DNA of 64,000 nucleotides from Scilla litardierei (taxonomy: Eukaryota > Streptophyta > Magnoliopsida > Asparagales > Asparagaceae), in contig CM061141.1 of assembly GCA_030789695.1 (NCBI GenBank), positions 172,622,807-172,686,806 of the forward strand, in the 5' to 3' direction. The notes below the pieces were generated by a model. That model did no database searches. It had not been told where the DNA came from and saw only the letters and a list, made by a program, of their open reading frames with translations. Below, one piece after another: positions 10,451 to 22,231 of this stretch. Made by a program: the position numbers and the translations under genes. Each line of letters begins with the position of its first letter. Within the stretch, counting starts at the first letter, position 1.

Positions 10451-12387
10451 TGATTCGGGTTGAATATTACATATTTAACCCCCCCATTTAGCTTTATTTT
10501 GTGCTCATGTGATACTACATTGTTCTCTAATTCATACGTATTTTCTACACATTTATTTATTAGAGAAAACACACTATTTGAGCACAAAACAGCATTTAAC
10601 GATGCAATTCTGCACATTTTATATTTTTCATAGCTTGGTCTCGATCTCACGATTCCAACGACTATTTATTTATATTTTTCTGAGATCTGTGCTAATTACT
10701 GTGTATTTTTGAATGCAGAATACCAATAAAATGAGGAAATTAAAGTTTGCACGAATCTTGGCGCGCCACGTGGCCGCATCGGAGCGATCCCCGCCCGCAT
10801 CAGACGGTGACGAGATAATGGCGACGCGGCGCGTTTATCACCGTTGGATCACGATCCAACGGATCTCGTCCTCACCAAGCGCAGCGAACGGAGGCGTATA
10901 CGCAGGCCACGTGGCACCGATCGAGCGGCCGCCCGCTCTATCAGACGAACGCAGATATATGGCGACGTGGGTGCTTCTTCGTCGTCGGATGGAGATCCGA
11001 CGCTCGATAGTGGCCCCGCAGCGGAGTCGAAGAGAGCGCGATCTTAACCGTTGGATTAAGATACAACGGTGTTCTGAAGCGACGGAGTGCGGGTGACGTG
11101 GCCGATCCTAATCCCTCCGATGACGATCCAACGGTCTTTACCGTACCCGCAGTTTGAAAGCGAAGCAGTCGATTTCGCTTCGATCAGCAGCCACGTGACA
11201 TCAATCGGACGGCCCTAGCTTCAATCACACGGTCGACAATTGATCCGATGCGAACTCGAATGCGGGTGTGGATCCGAAATTGGGGGACACGTGTCGAGCT
11301 CTTGTTAAATCCCGCACAGATCAACGGACGTGGATTGATCCGCTCGAGATGAGCGGCTGGGATGGATTCGGGTGCGGGTTTTAAACCCAATAAGCTTCTA
11401 AAACCCGCAATCTTATTATATAAGGTATTCCTAGGGTTTTTTGGGCGGATACAAGCCAGATTGGGGCGTATTTTGAGCGTATTGGAGGCTCTAGGAGCCG
11501 TATTCTCCCCCTGAAAAATTCTGTAAAATTCCAGAGGCCTATTTTATTATTTCCAGAGAGTTTGAATTCTTTTTCAAGGAGAATTGGTGATATTTTCTTC
11601 AACTTCTATCCCGTATTTTGGTGTTTTCTATTGTATTTTGCTATGAACTTGAAGTATTTGGCTATGAAACTTGTTTATTTCTGCATTATGAGTAGCTAAA
11701 TCTCTGTTGTGCATGGTACGGAGTAGTTAGGGGATATTATTTGTGTTTATTTGGTTGTATTCCTCGTGCTAAATCGTTAAAACGTCGTTAAAATTGTGAT
11801 CTTTGTTCTTAAATCGCCTTTTTCATCTTCCAAAAGAAGTGATTAAGTTGATGATCGCCCCAAAAGGGTGAGCTTTGATCTCCCCAAAAGGGAGTTTCAT
11901 ACCGTAGTTTTGATCTCTCCAAAAGAGAGTTTCATATCGTATTATAACTTTAGCGACGATCTTATTGAATTTTGTGTTTGAACCCCCAAAAGGGCATCTT
12001 CCGATGAGTTGCTCCCAAAAGGAGAGTTCATTGAGTTATATTGGATATTTTCCGGTGAATTGCTCCCAAAAGGAGAATTCATTGCGTTATACCTATCAAC
12101 CAAATTAATACGAATCACTGATCCTAACGAACCCATACCATGTGCATACTTTTTATAGATATTTTCACGACTTTTCTTTGTTCGTTTTGTTCGCACATCA
12201 CCATCACGTACTTTCATACCATCGCCATCATTGTTGAAGTGGTTAGTTTCTTTTCGTAGGATTTCTATTTGATTTGAATTGTGGTTGCAACAGATTTCTT
12301 CCCATGGATTCGACATCTGGACTCCCAGATTTTACTACTTGTACGGACTCTTGCGCTTGAGAGAGAGCACCTTTCCGGAGCCCACCA
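10451..12387 (+). repeat. LTR copy 3 of the gag-only element
   Basis: This 1,937-bp LTR ends CCACCA at 12387 and is followed by the ATCTT duplication and satellite. Its TATA box is at 11417-11425 and its hairpin row at 11827-12075. Confidence 0.92.
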
Positions 12388-12392
12388 ATCTT
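12388..12392. other. Target-site duplication, right copy (ATCTT)
   Basis: It pairs with 2032-2036 and marks the right boundary of the tandem element. Confidence 0.93.
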
Positions 12393-13849
12393 TAACTGAA
12401 AAAAATAAGAGAAGACAAATGTACGCTATAAAAAATCATATTATTTAATAAAAAGTTCTATATCTTTCATAAAATTTAGAAAATAGCACCTTGCTCTAAA
12501 AATCCGGAAAAATGTCTATTGGAACTGGGAGATCGCCATCTTCAACTAAAAATAAGAGAAAATAAACGAAGACTATAAAAATCATATCATTTAATAAAAA
12601 GATACATTACTTTTCAGAAATGTAGAAAATTGCCAGAGCTCAGAAAAATCCGCGAAAATGTTCGTTGGAACCGGAATATCGCCATCTTGAACTGAAAGAA
12701 ATAATAGAATAAAAAATTCGGTCAAAAAATCATATCATTTAATAAATAGATCCATAACTTCCTTAAAATTTAGAAAAATAGCCACGAGTTCAAAAAACAT
12801 AAAAATATCCTTTAGAACCGGGGGATTGCCATCTTCAACTAAACAATAAGAGAAGTCAAAATTAGGATATAAAAATCATATCATTTAATATAAAGATTCA
12901 TATCATACAGAAAATGCAAAAAATGGCTCGGAGTTCATTAAAAACTGAAAAATGTCTGTTGGAACCGGAAAATCGCCATCATCAACTGGAAAATAAGAGA
13001 AAACAAAATTATGGCAAAAAATCATTTCATTTAATAAAATGATACTTATCTGCCAAAATGTAGAAAATAGCACCGAACTCAGAAAAATACGCACAAATGT
13101 CCGTTGGAACCATGAGATCGCCATCTTCAACTGAAAAAGAGAAGGCAAAATTAGGACAAAAAATCATATCATTTAATAAAAAGATTCATATCTTCCAAAA
13201 AATGTTGAAAAAAGCCCAAAGCTAAGAAAAATCCGCAAAAATGTCCGTTGGAACCTGGAGATCGCCATCTTCAACTGAAAAATATGAGAAGAAAAAATTT
13301 GGCTATAAAAGTCTTGTCATTTAATAAAGAGATTCTTAACTTTAATAAAATGTTAAAAATAGTCTGAAACTAAGAAAAATCCGCAAAAATATTCATTAGA
13401 ACGGGGAGATCGCTATCTTCAACTAAAAAATAAGAGAAGAGAAAATTATGATATAAAAATCATATCATTTAATATAAAGATTCTTATCTTCCGAAAAGTG
13501 TAGAAAACTGTCCCAAGCTAAGAAAAATCCGTAAAAATGTCCGTTGGATCCGGGAGATCGCCATCTTCAATTGAAAAATAATAGAAGAAAAAATTAGGCC
13601 AAAATATCATATCATTTAACAAAATGATACTTATCTTCCAACAATGTGGAAAATAGCCCAGTGGTCAGAAAATACTGCAAAAATGTACGTTGAAACTGAG
13701 AGATCACCATTTTCAACAAGAATATAAGAGAAGAAAAAATTAGGCTTTAAATTATATCATTTAATAGAAAGATCGGCATCTTCAGCTGGAAAATAAGAGA
13801 AGACAAATTTTGGCTATAAAAATCTTATCAATTAATATATATATATATA
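12393..13849 (+). repeat. ~147-bp satellite array, segment 2
   Basis: The array resumes here inside the monomer cut at 2036. It ends at the Helitron in a monomer with CTATAAAAATCTTATCAATT followed by an AT run. That monomer type directly precedes the inverted segment in other higher-order repeat copies (near 20380, 22950 and 58890). Confidence 0.93.
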
Positions 13850-13879
13850 CTAGTCATAACCCGTGCCCGTAGGGCACGG
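13850..13879 (-). other. Helitron 3' terminus: hairpin and CTAG end
   Basis: Stem CCGTGCCC (13861-13868), loop GTA and stem GGGCACGG (13872-13879) lie seven bases from the terminal CTAG (13850-13853 on the plus strand). The shape closely matches known plant Helitron 3' ends. Confidence 0.85.
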
Positions 13880-14284
13880 TTCATGTAAGATATTCCAGTG
13901 TCAAAACCCAAAATTTGTGTATCAAAAGGATGATAAGTACCAAAAGAAGACATTTTAAAGAACACAAAATTTGTGTATCAAAATGTTTCAATTTCGTCAA
14001 TGATTCGAATCCCTTTCATCTCTGTGCGATGAATTGCGTCAAAAAGACAGCAGATTCGACGAAGTGCAAGGTTGTAGCAGAATATTTGTGTCAAAAAGAC
14101 TTGCAAAACAAATTCTAAATATCATTGCAAATATCATTGCAAATCTTTCATCACTGCAAATATCATTGCAAATCAAAAGGTTGCAGTGGAATCTTTCAAT
14201 TGGAAGTGTTGAGTCAAAAGAACATAAGCAGAAAGAGGGAAGAGGATGGTTTGAGTTTCCGCCGGTGTTGAGGCACGAAATTTT

Positions 14285-14525
14285 AGCGGCTCGGACTTGA
14301 GGCAATACAGGCCTGCTGACGGTCGGGTGTAGTTTTTGTCATAGTGTTAAGTCCATTGACACCGTTGCAGCATGCGGCGGATAGCAGGCTGCAGCCTCGT
14401 ACATAGTTGATGCATGGGGATATGTATCGGGTGAAGGTGCCGCATGAGATTGTGATCTCTGCGCCCTAGGGCTCAGCGATTAGAACAAAGGCCACCAGCA
14501 CTGCAAGCACCAAAGCAGAGAAGCA
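14285..14525 (-). pseudogene. LTP: Captured fragment of a non-specific lipid-transfer protein gene
   Basis: The minus strand encodes a hydrophobic signal-peptide-like stretch (LVLAVLVAFVLIAEP), then a mature-protein start with the nsLTP cysteine pattern: ISCGTF, SPCINYV, AACCNGV and DRQQAC. The next Cys-X-Cys is reached only after a one-base shift. A TAG stop separates the signal-like part from the mature part. nsLTPs are small secreted proteins with eight cysteines that bind lipids; only the first five or six cysteines are present here. The fragment ends near the CXC motif and has no clear start codon, so it is non-functional. Confidence 0.75.
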
Positions 14526-15238
14526 TGAACGTGAGATGTGTGTGAAATCACGGTAATGCAAGTTGTTAACACAAAATCATGTTGTCCACCGAAACACTGC
14601 ACTTGGTTCAACCCAAGGAAAAGGGCAAAAGGGCAAACCGCAAGGAAAAAAAATCAAACATAAAAGTGGACCCAATGCCTTTTCCTTTCATAAATGAAGA
14701 TTTAAGCTTCAATTTACGACCTAACCGTTTTCATTTGTGCAATGTTTAAGGATTTCTAAATAGAGAGTATTTTCAGAATTTTATATTATTTGTGTCCGTA
14801 TATGCATGCAAGCACCAGAAACTTCCAACAGGGCAAGAATAATCTCGATGGAAGCACAATCTTTGGAGAATTTTAATGTGAATTTGCATGACACTTCCTA
14901 TTTTTATGTTATTCATTATATTGAAGTTCTTGGCAAGCACTGCACTGAATTTTAAATCTATATGCTGCACTTGTATATTCTAACAAATAAAAAAAGAAAT
15001 GTAAAACCTTGAAATTAAAAGTTACAAGAGCAAAAGTGAAGAGCTAAACCAATCTCAGTGATTCGCCAAGGGCGATGGGACTCTTCGCCCAGAGCACAAA
15101 GGGAGGCCAGAAAAGAGCCACAAGAACGCCCGATTCCTCACCGCCGACGCTGCCTCCGTACCACCATCCTAGCCTTCGTACCCACCTCGTGATCCTTTTG
15201 CTTGTGATTTCTCTTAGGTGATTTCCCTCAGGTGATTT
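14526..15238. other. Helitron interior without a recognised gene
   Basis: The stretch is AT-rich apart from a GC-richer part at about 15050-15200. The minus-strand frame over 15044-15241 is open for 65 codons but resembles nothing I know. Confidence 0.5.
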
Positions 15239-15390
15239 CACTTAGCGAATAGGTTTAATTTCACCAAACGCCTCGTCATCTTCTTCGATGCGCTCTTCCC
15301 CTTGCAGCACAAACCACCGGCGGTCGGCAGAACTGGGCTCGGTCTGTGGTACTCGTTCACGTTAGGGGAACTGGACATGAAAGGTGTGTC
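15239..15390 (+). other. Exon-like open stretch in the Helitron, unrecognised
   Basis: On the plus strand an open frame reads through RLVIFFDALFPLQHKPP and then GLGLWYSFTLGELDMK, and is followed directly by a GTGTGT that could be a splice donor. The composition looks coding rather than random. Because it is opposite to the Helitron's own direction, it may be another captured exon or chance. I cannot name the source gene. Confidence 0.3.
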
Positions 15391-16288
15391 AAAATTTTCT
15401 AACAAATTCGTATGATGAATAAAACGCACAAAAAACCCCCTGTGGATGCTTTCTAACAATTCTCACAAAATTGTCTAACGAATCTCATCATAGTAAACCT
15501 CACAAATTCGTATGATGAATAAAACGAACAAAATTTTCTAACAAATCTGGATGCAATGTTTAATGACCAGTCTCAACATGAACGCTTTCCGAACAAAATT
15601 CGTATGATGAATAAACCGCACAAAAAACGGAAAACATAAAAAAATTCCTAAAGAAGAAGAAAGGCGCAATTTTGGGGGAGTGATTTAACTTAAAGAGATA
15701 AACAGGAAAGGAAATGAAAATGCAACTAAAGCTGTTAATGCCATTAAAAAATTCTATTTTACATTACCTAACCCGTGAGTTGCCAGATTCGTCTCGTCAC
15801 CGCAAATACGCGACGTTAGTCAACAACCAGAGAATCTGTTTATCTAATTCTATTTTACATTACATTTCAAGCAAAAACGCGACGCTAGTCAACAACCAGG
15901 GAATTCAATCATCAGCATTCGCAGCAATCGGATCTAAGCAGCGCACAAAAAAGAAACACAATAAGCCACAAACTTAGCTGACATCCATTAAATAAAAACA
16001 ATACCATAATGTAGCAAAATTATAACAGACATGATCCAACAACACTCCCAAATTTAGCGATGGCGTTTAAAACATAAAAATGACGGTTTTAGTGATAAAA
16101 ATTTTCGCCACCAAGACCTGAAACTCACCTCACAAAACTAAATCAATTGACACCAAAAACCAAGGCTTCCCACCGCAGATCAAGAACCCAGTTTTGCATC
16201 ATGTCGCTCCACACCACCAGAATGCAGAAACCTGACCGACCGCTGGAACAAGTCGTTGCGAGAGACACAAAGCGAAGGAATGGCTCTC
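15391..16288. repeat. Helitron interior with short direct repeats
   Basis: ATTCGTATGATGAATAAA occurs three times, near 15406, 15507 and 15598, each within similar AACAAA-rich context. A second pair (CGACG, then TAGTCAACAACCAG) lies near 15811 and 15879. No gene is recognised. The stretch downstream to 16288 (in the Helitron's sense) could include 3' flank of the captured eEF1A gene; I cannot confirm this. Confidence 0.45.
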
Positions 16289-16737
16289 TCACTTCTTCTT
16301 GGCAGCAGCCTTGGTGACCTTGGCACTGGTTGGGTCCTTCTTCTCGACACTCTTGATAACTCCAACAGCAACGGTCTGCCGCATGTCTCTCACAGTAAAA
16401 CGTCCAAGCGGTGGGTACTCGGAGAAGGTCTCCACGACCATAGGCTTGGTTGGGATCATCTTAACGAAACTAGCATCACCGTTCTTCAGGAATTTGGGCT
16501 CCTTCTCGAGCTTTTTGCCAGATCGCCTGTCAATCTTGGTAAGGATCTCAGCAAACTTCACGGCGATGTGGCAGGTGTGGCAATCAAGCACTGGGGCATG
16601 ATAATAACCTGGAAGGTGAAGTTGGCAGCCTCCTTAGCAGGATCATCCTTAGAGTTTGAGGCAACAAAACCACGCTTGAGATCCTTCACAGCAACGTTCT
16701 TGACATTGAAGCCAACATTGTCGCCGGGGAAATGAGG
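16289..16737 (-). pseudogene. eEF1A: Captured 3' exon fragment of eEF1A
   Basis: The minus strand encodes the C-terminal domain of plant translation elongation factor eEF1A. Motifs [69 protein letters not shown] and the terminal [10 protein letters not shown] with its stop (16291-16289) are plain. Near 16595-16605 about ten codons plus one base, compared with the normal protein, are missing. This shifts the frame between VIIM and LDCH. The GTP-binding domain is absent. It is a transduplicated piece in the Helitron's sense orientation. A plus-strand frame over 16256-16735 is only its antisense shadow. Confidence 0.92.
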
Positions 16738-17016
16738 GTTGCTCTCTTGGGAAGATCAAATGGCTGTTGCTCTCCCCCAAAAAAGACTATTGCTATCCCC
16801 AAAAAACAGACGGTTGATCTCTCCTCTCAAAAGCCCCACGCAAAGAAATGGGACCCACAAATTTAGGCTGAGTTCTAAGCAAAGCTATCTCAAAACTTCA
16901 TCTAAACCGTTCATTCACCGAGATTAAATCATGGCCCTCTTTCTATCAACCCCTTTGTCCTAGTCAGCTTGTCCTAGTCAGCCCTAGGATTCAAAAATCG
17001 TTGTCAAATGTATAAT

Positions 17017-17019
<3 letters not shown>
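16738..17019 (-). other. Helitron 5' end region
   Basis: No gene is recognised. A direct repeat of TTGTCCTAGTCAG occurs at about 16957-16981. The 5' terminus on the minus strand is TCTATTATACATTTGACAAC. Confidence 0.5.

Positions 17020-17112
<93 letters not shown>
17020..17112. repeat. Compound (AT)n(CT)n microsatellite
   Basis: An AT run is followed from about 17055 by a CT run to 17112. In other higher-order repeat copies the same place reads GATATATATCTTTCATAAAATG. The microsatellite therefore looks like an expansion of a short AT/CT seed in the satellite next to the Helitron insertion site. Confidence 0.9.
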
Positions 17113-17167
17113 TATAAAATGTAGAAAATAGCACTAAGCTCAGAAAATGACATATAAAAATCTTATC

Positions 17168-17321
17168 AGTTGAAGATGGTAATATCCTAGTGACAACAGA
17201 CATTTTTATAGATGAAGATGGCAATTTCCCGGTTCCAAATTTTGTCTTATATTATATTTTAGTTGAAGATGGTGATTTCATTCAACGACATTTTTGGCCT
17301 AATTTTGTCTTCTCTGATATC
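17168..17321 (-). repeat. Inverted satellite segment in the higher-order repeat, copy 1
   Basis: Here the satellite box reads in reverse (GTTGAAGATGG, then ATTTTGTCTTCT), in about two partial monomers totalling about 155 bp. Flanking monomers are in the forward orientation. Confidence 0.85.
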
Positions 17322-19223
17322 GTTTAATAAAACGATCCATACTTTCCAAAATATGTTAAAAATAGTTCCAATTTCAGTGAAATTCGCAAAAATGTCTGTT
17401 GGAACCGGGAGATCGCCATCTCCAACTAAAATTTAAGAGAAGACAGAATAAGGCCAAAGAATCAAATCATTTAATAAAAAGATCGTCATCATCTACCCAA
17501 AAAAGAGAAGACAAATTATGCAACAAAAATCATATCAATTATTATAAAGATCCTTATCTTCAAGTAAAAATAGAAAATAGCCCTGAGCTTAAAAATCCGC
17601 AAAAGTGTTCGTCGGGAGATCATCATCTTCAATTGAAAAAAAGAGAAGACAAAATTTGGCTATAAAAATCATATCATTTAATCTAAAGATCCATATCTTA
17701 CAGAAAATGTAGAGAATAATCTAGAACTAAAAAAATCCGCAAAATGTCCTATATTGGAACCGGGAGATCACCATCTTCATCTAAAAACTAAGAGAAGACA
17801 AAATTAGGCCAAAAAATCATATCATTTAATAAAATGATCCCTATCTTCCAAAAATGCAGAAAATATCCCCGAGCTCAGAAAAATCTGCAAAAATGTCCGT
17901 TGGAACAGAGTGATCGATATCCTCAATTAAAAAAAAATAAGAGAAGACAAAATTTGGGAAAAAAATTATATCTTTTAACTAAAAGATGCATATCTTCCAG
18001 AACATACAGGAAATAGCTCCGATCTAAGTAAAATTTGCAAAAATGTCTGTTTGCACTAGGAGATCACAATCTTTAGTTGAAAAATTAGAAAGACAAAATT
18101 AGCCGAGAAAATTCCTATCTTTTAATTTAAAGATACATATCTTACAGAAAATTTAGAAAATATCCAGTAGCTAAGAAAAAACCGCAAAAATGTCTGTTAG
18201 AACCTAGAGATCGTCATCTTAATCTGAAAAATAAGAGAAGACAAAATTAGACTTAAAACCAAATTATATAATGAAAAGATCCATATCTTCAGAAAATGTA
18301 GAAAATAGCCTCTACGTCAAAAAAATCTGCAAAAATATCTATAGGAACTGAGAGAACACCATCTTCACAGGAAAAATAAGAGAAGACAAAATTACACCAA
18401 AAAATCTTATCATTTAATAAAATGATCCATATCTTCCATTAAATGTAGAAAAATTGCTCCAAACTTAGAAAATCTTCAAAAATGTCAGTTGAACCCAGAG
18501 ATCGCCATCTTCATCTGAAAAATATGAGAATACAAAATTAGGCCGAAAAATCGTATCATTTAATAAAAAGATCCATAACTTCTCGAAAATATAGAAAAAT
18601 AGTCCTGAGCCCAGAAAAATCTTCAAAAATGTCACTTGGAGCCTGGAGATTGCCATCTTCAACTAAAATATAAGAGATGACAAAATTAGGTTATGAAAAT
18701 CATAACATTTAATATAGAGATTCATATTATACAAAAAATATAGAAAATAACACGTAGCTCAAAATAAATCCGTACAAATGTCCATTAGAACAAAGAGATC
18801 GCCATCTTCGAAGTAAAAAAAGAGAAGACAAAATTAGGCCAAAAAATCATATCATTTCATAAACAGATACTTATTTTCAAGAAAATGTAGAAAAATAGCC
18901 TCAAGCTAAGAAAAATCTGTAAAAATGTCCGTTGGAACCGGGAGATTAACATCTTCAACTATAAAATTAAGACAAGACAAATGTAGGCTATAAAAATCAT
19001 ATTTTTTTAAATAAAACGTTCAATATCTTCCATAAAATGTAGAAAATAGCACCTAGCTCAAAACATACGCAAAAATTTCTGTTGGAACAGGAAGTCGCCA
19101 TCTTCATCTGAAAAATAAGAGAAGACAAACTTTGACGATAAAAATTATATCATTTAATGAAAAGATATATAACTTTCTGAAATTGTAGAAAATAGCCCAG
19201 AGCTCAGAAAAATCTGCAAAAGC

Positions 19224-19240
19224 GTTCGTTGGATCCGGGA
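19224..19240 (+). other. CENP-B-box-like motif in a satellite monomer
   Basis: GTTCGTTGGATCCGGGA fits the essential core of the CENP-B box (nTTCGnnnnAnnCGGGn) at all nine fixed positions. The family consensus at this place (GTCCGTTGGAACCGGGA) is one core base away. Binding is untested and plants have no established CENP-B at centromeres. Confidence 0.55.
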
Positions 19241-20478
19241 GATCACCATCTTCAAATGAAAAAATAATAAAAGAGAAAATTAGGTCAAAAAATCATATCA
19301 TTTAATAAATAGATCCATAACTTCCCGAAAATGTAGAAAAAAAGGACCGAGCTCAGAAAAATCAGTAAAAATGTCCTTTAGAACCGGGGGATCGCAATCT
19401 TCAACTGAATAATAATATAAGACAAAATTAGGATATAAAAATCATAATATTTAATATAAAGATTCATATCAAACAGAAAATGCAGAAAATGGCTTGGAGT
19501 TCAGAAAAATCTGAAAAAATGTATGTTGGAACCGGGAAATCGCCATCATCAACTGGACAATAAAAGAAGACAAAATTAGCCAAAAAAATCATTGCATTTA
19601 ATACAAAGATAAATAGCTGCCATAAAATGTAGAAAATAACATCGAGCTCAAAAAAATACGCATAAATGTCCGTTGGAACCATGAGATCACCATCTTCAAC
19701 TGAAAAAAGTGAAGACAAAATTAGGCCAAAAATAATTTAAGAAAAAGATTCATATCTTCCTGGAAATGTTGAAAAAAGCCTAAAGCTAAGACAAATCCGC
19801 AAAAATTACTTTTGGAACCGGGAGATCGCCTTCTTCAACTGAAAAAATATTAGAAGACAAATTTAGGCTATAAAGTTCTTGTCATTTAATACTGAGATCC
19901 ATATCTTTAATAAAATGCAGACAATAATAGCCTGGAGATCAGAAAAATTCGCAAAAATGTTCGTTGGAACTGGGAGATCGCCATCTTCAACTGAAAAATA
20001 AGAGAAGAAAATACTAGGATATTAAAAATCATATCATTTAATTTAAAGATTCTTATCTTCCAAAAAGTGTAGAAAATAGACTCGAGCTCATAAAAATCCG
20101 TAAAAATGTCCTTTGGAACCGGGAGATCGGCTTCTTCAACTGAAAAATAAGAGAAGAAAAACTTAGGCCAAAATATCATATCATTTAATAAAATGATACA
20201 TATTTTCCAACAATGTGGAAAATAGACCGGAGGTTAGAAAAATCCGCAAAAATGTCCGTTGGAACCGAGAGATCACTATTTTTAACTGGAATATAAGAGA
20301 AGACAAAATTAAGCTTAAAATCATATCATTTAATTAAAAGATCGCCATCTTCAACTGGAAAATAAGAGAAGACAAATTTAGTCTATAAAAATCTTATCAA
20401 TTAATAAAAAGATAAATACTTTCTTAAAATGTAGAAAATAGCACCTAGCTAAGAAAATGATATATAAAAATCTTATCT

Positions 20479-20635
20479 GTTGAAGATGGAATATCCCGTC
20501 TACGACAGACATTTTTATAGATGAAGATGGTGATTTTTCTGTTCTGAATTTTGTCTTCTCTTATATTTTAGTTGAAGATGGCGATTTCCTGGGTTCAACG
20601 GACATTTTTGGTCTAATTTTGTCTTCTCTGATATC
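20479..20635 (-). repeat. Inverted satellite segment, copy 2
   Basis: Same structure as 17168-17321, about 3,311 bp further on. Confidence 0.85.
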
Positions 20636-22231
20636 ATTTAATAAAACGATCCATATCTTCCAGATATGTGAAAAATAGTCCGAATTTTAGAAAAATCCGC
20701 AAAAATGTCCATTGAAACCGGGAGATCGCAATCATCAACTGAAATATAAGAGAAGACAAAATACAGCCAATAAATCAAATCATTTAATAAAAAGATCGCC
20801 ATCATCAACTGAAAAATAAGGAAAGACAAAATTAGGCAACAAAAATCATGTCAATTAATATAAAAATCCTTATCTTTAAGAAAATATACAAAATAGCCCT
20901 AAGCTCAGAAAAATCCGCAAAAATGTTCGTCGGGAGATCGTCATCTTCAACTGAAAAAAAGAGAAGACAAAATTTGGCTATAAAAATCATATCATTTAGT
21001 CTAAAGATCCATATCTTACAGAAAATATAGAAAATAACCCAGAGCTAAGAAAAATACGCAAAATGTCCGTTGGAACCAGGAGATCGCCATCTTCATCTGA
21101 AAAAATAAGAGAAGACAAAATTAGACCAAAAAATCATATCATTTAATAAAATATCCATATCTTCCAAAAAATACAGAAAATAGCCCCGAGCTCAGAAAAG
21201 TCTGCGAAAATGTATGTTGGAATAGAGTGATCGATATCCTCAATTGAAAAAATAAGAGAAGAAAAAATTAGGCAAAAAAATTATATCATTTAACTAAAAG
21301 ACGATTATCTTCCAGAAAATACAGAAAATATCTCCGAGCTAAGTAAAATATGCAAAAATGTCTGTTTGAACCGGGAGATCACCATCTTCAACTGAAAAAT
21401 AAGTGCAGACAAAATTAGGCTAGAAAAATCATATCTTTTAATTTAAAGATACAAATCTGATAGAAAATTTAGAAAATAGCCATTAGCTAAGAAAAACTGC
21501 AAAAATGTTCGTTGGAACTGGGAGATCGCCATTTTAATCTGAAAAAAATAAGAGAAGACAAAATTAGGCTTAAAACCCAAATTATATAATAAAAAGATCC
21601 ATATCTTCAAGAAAATGTAGAAAATAGCCGCTACGTCAAAAAAAACCGCAAAAATATCCGTAGGAATCGAGAGAATGCCATCTTCAATGGAAAAAATAAG
21701 AGAAGCCAAAAAATCAAATCATTTAATAAAATGATTCATATCTTCCATGAAATGTAGAAAAATTGCTCCAAACTTAGAAAATCTGCAAAAATATCAGTTA
21801 GAACCCGGTGATCGCCATCTTCATCTGAAAAATATGAGAATAGAAAATTAGGCCAAACAATCATATCATTTAATAAAAATATTCATAATTTCTCGAAAAT
21901 GTAGAAAAATAGCTCCGAACTCAGAAAAATCTGTAAAAATGTCATTTTAAACGAGGAGATCGCCATCTTCAATTAAAAATTAAGAGATGACAAAATTTGG
22001 TTATAAAAATTATATCATTTATTATAGAGATTCATATTATTAAAAAAATAGAAAATAATATGTAGCTTAAAATAAATCCGCACAAATGTCCTTTGGAACA
22101 AGGAGATCACCATCTTCAAAGTAAAAAAGAGAAGAAAAAATAAGTCAAAAAATCATATCATTTCAAAAAATGATACATATCTTCAAGAAAATTAGAAAAA
22201 TAGCCTCAAGCTAAGAAAAATCTGCAAAAAT

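Larger units (their letters stand above)
2037..12387 (+). mobile_element. Non-autonomous gag-only LTR retroelement, tandem form (three LTRs, two internal regions)
   Basis: The structure is LTR (2037-3971), internal (3972-6242), LTR (6243-8179), internal (8180-10450), LTR (10451-12387), with a unit period of about 4,208 bp. All LTRs begin TG and end CA. Each internal region has a tRNA-Asp primer site at its start, a gag-like frame, no protease, RT or integrase, and a G-rich purine tract against the next LTR. The primer site, purine tract and gag type place it with Ty3 elements of the Athila/Tat clade. It matches the class of terminal-repeat elements that keep only gag. The two internal copies and three LTRs differ by only scattered substitutions, so the tandem form is young. 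Enzymes would have to come from an autonomous relative. Confidence 0.88.
13850..17019 (-). mobile_element. Non-autonomous Helitron carrying gene fragments
   Basis: Read on the minus strand, the element starts TCTATTATAC (right edge 17019) and ends with an 8-bp-stem hairpin, seven bases and CTAG (left edge 13850). It lies between A (13849) and T (17020). TC start, 3' hairpin, CTRR end and A/T insertion are the defining Helitron features. It interrupts an AT run inside a satellite monomer. No Rep/helicase frame is present, so it is non-autonomous. It contains fragments of at least two host genes (eEF1A and nsLTP), both in its own sense orientation, as expected for Helitron gene capture. Confidence 0.82.

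Noticed and set aside
16256..16735. Plus-strand 159-codon frame in the Helitron
   Set aside because: It is antisense to a clear eEF1A fragment.
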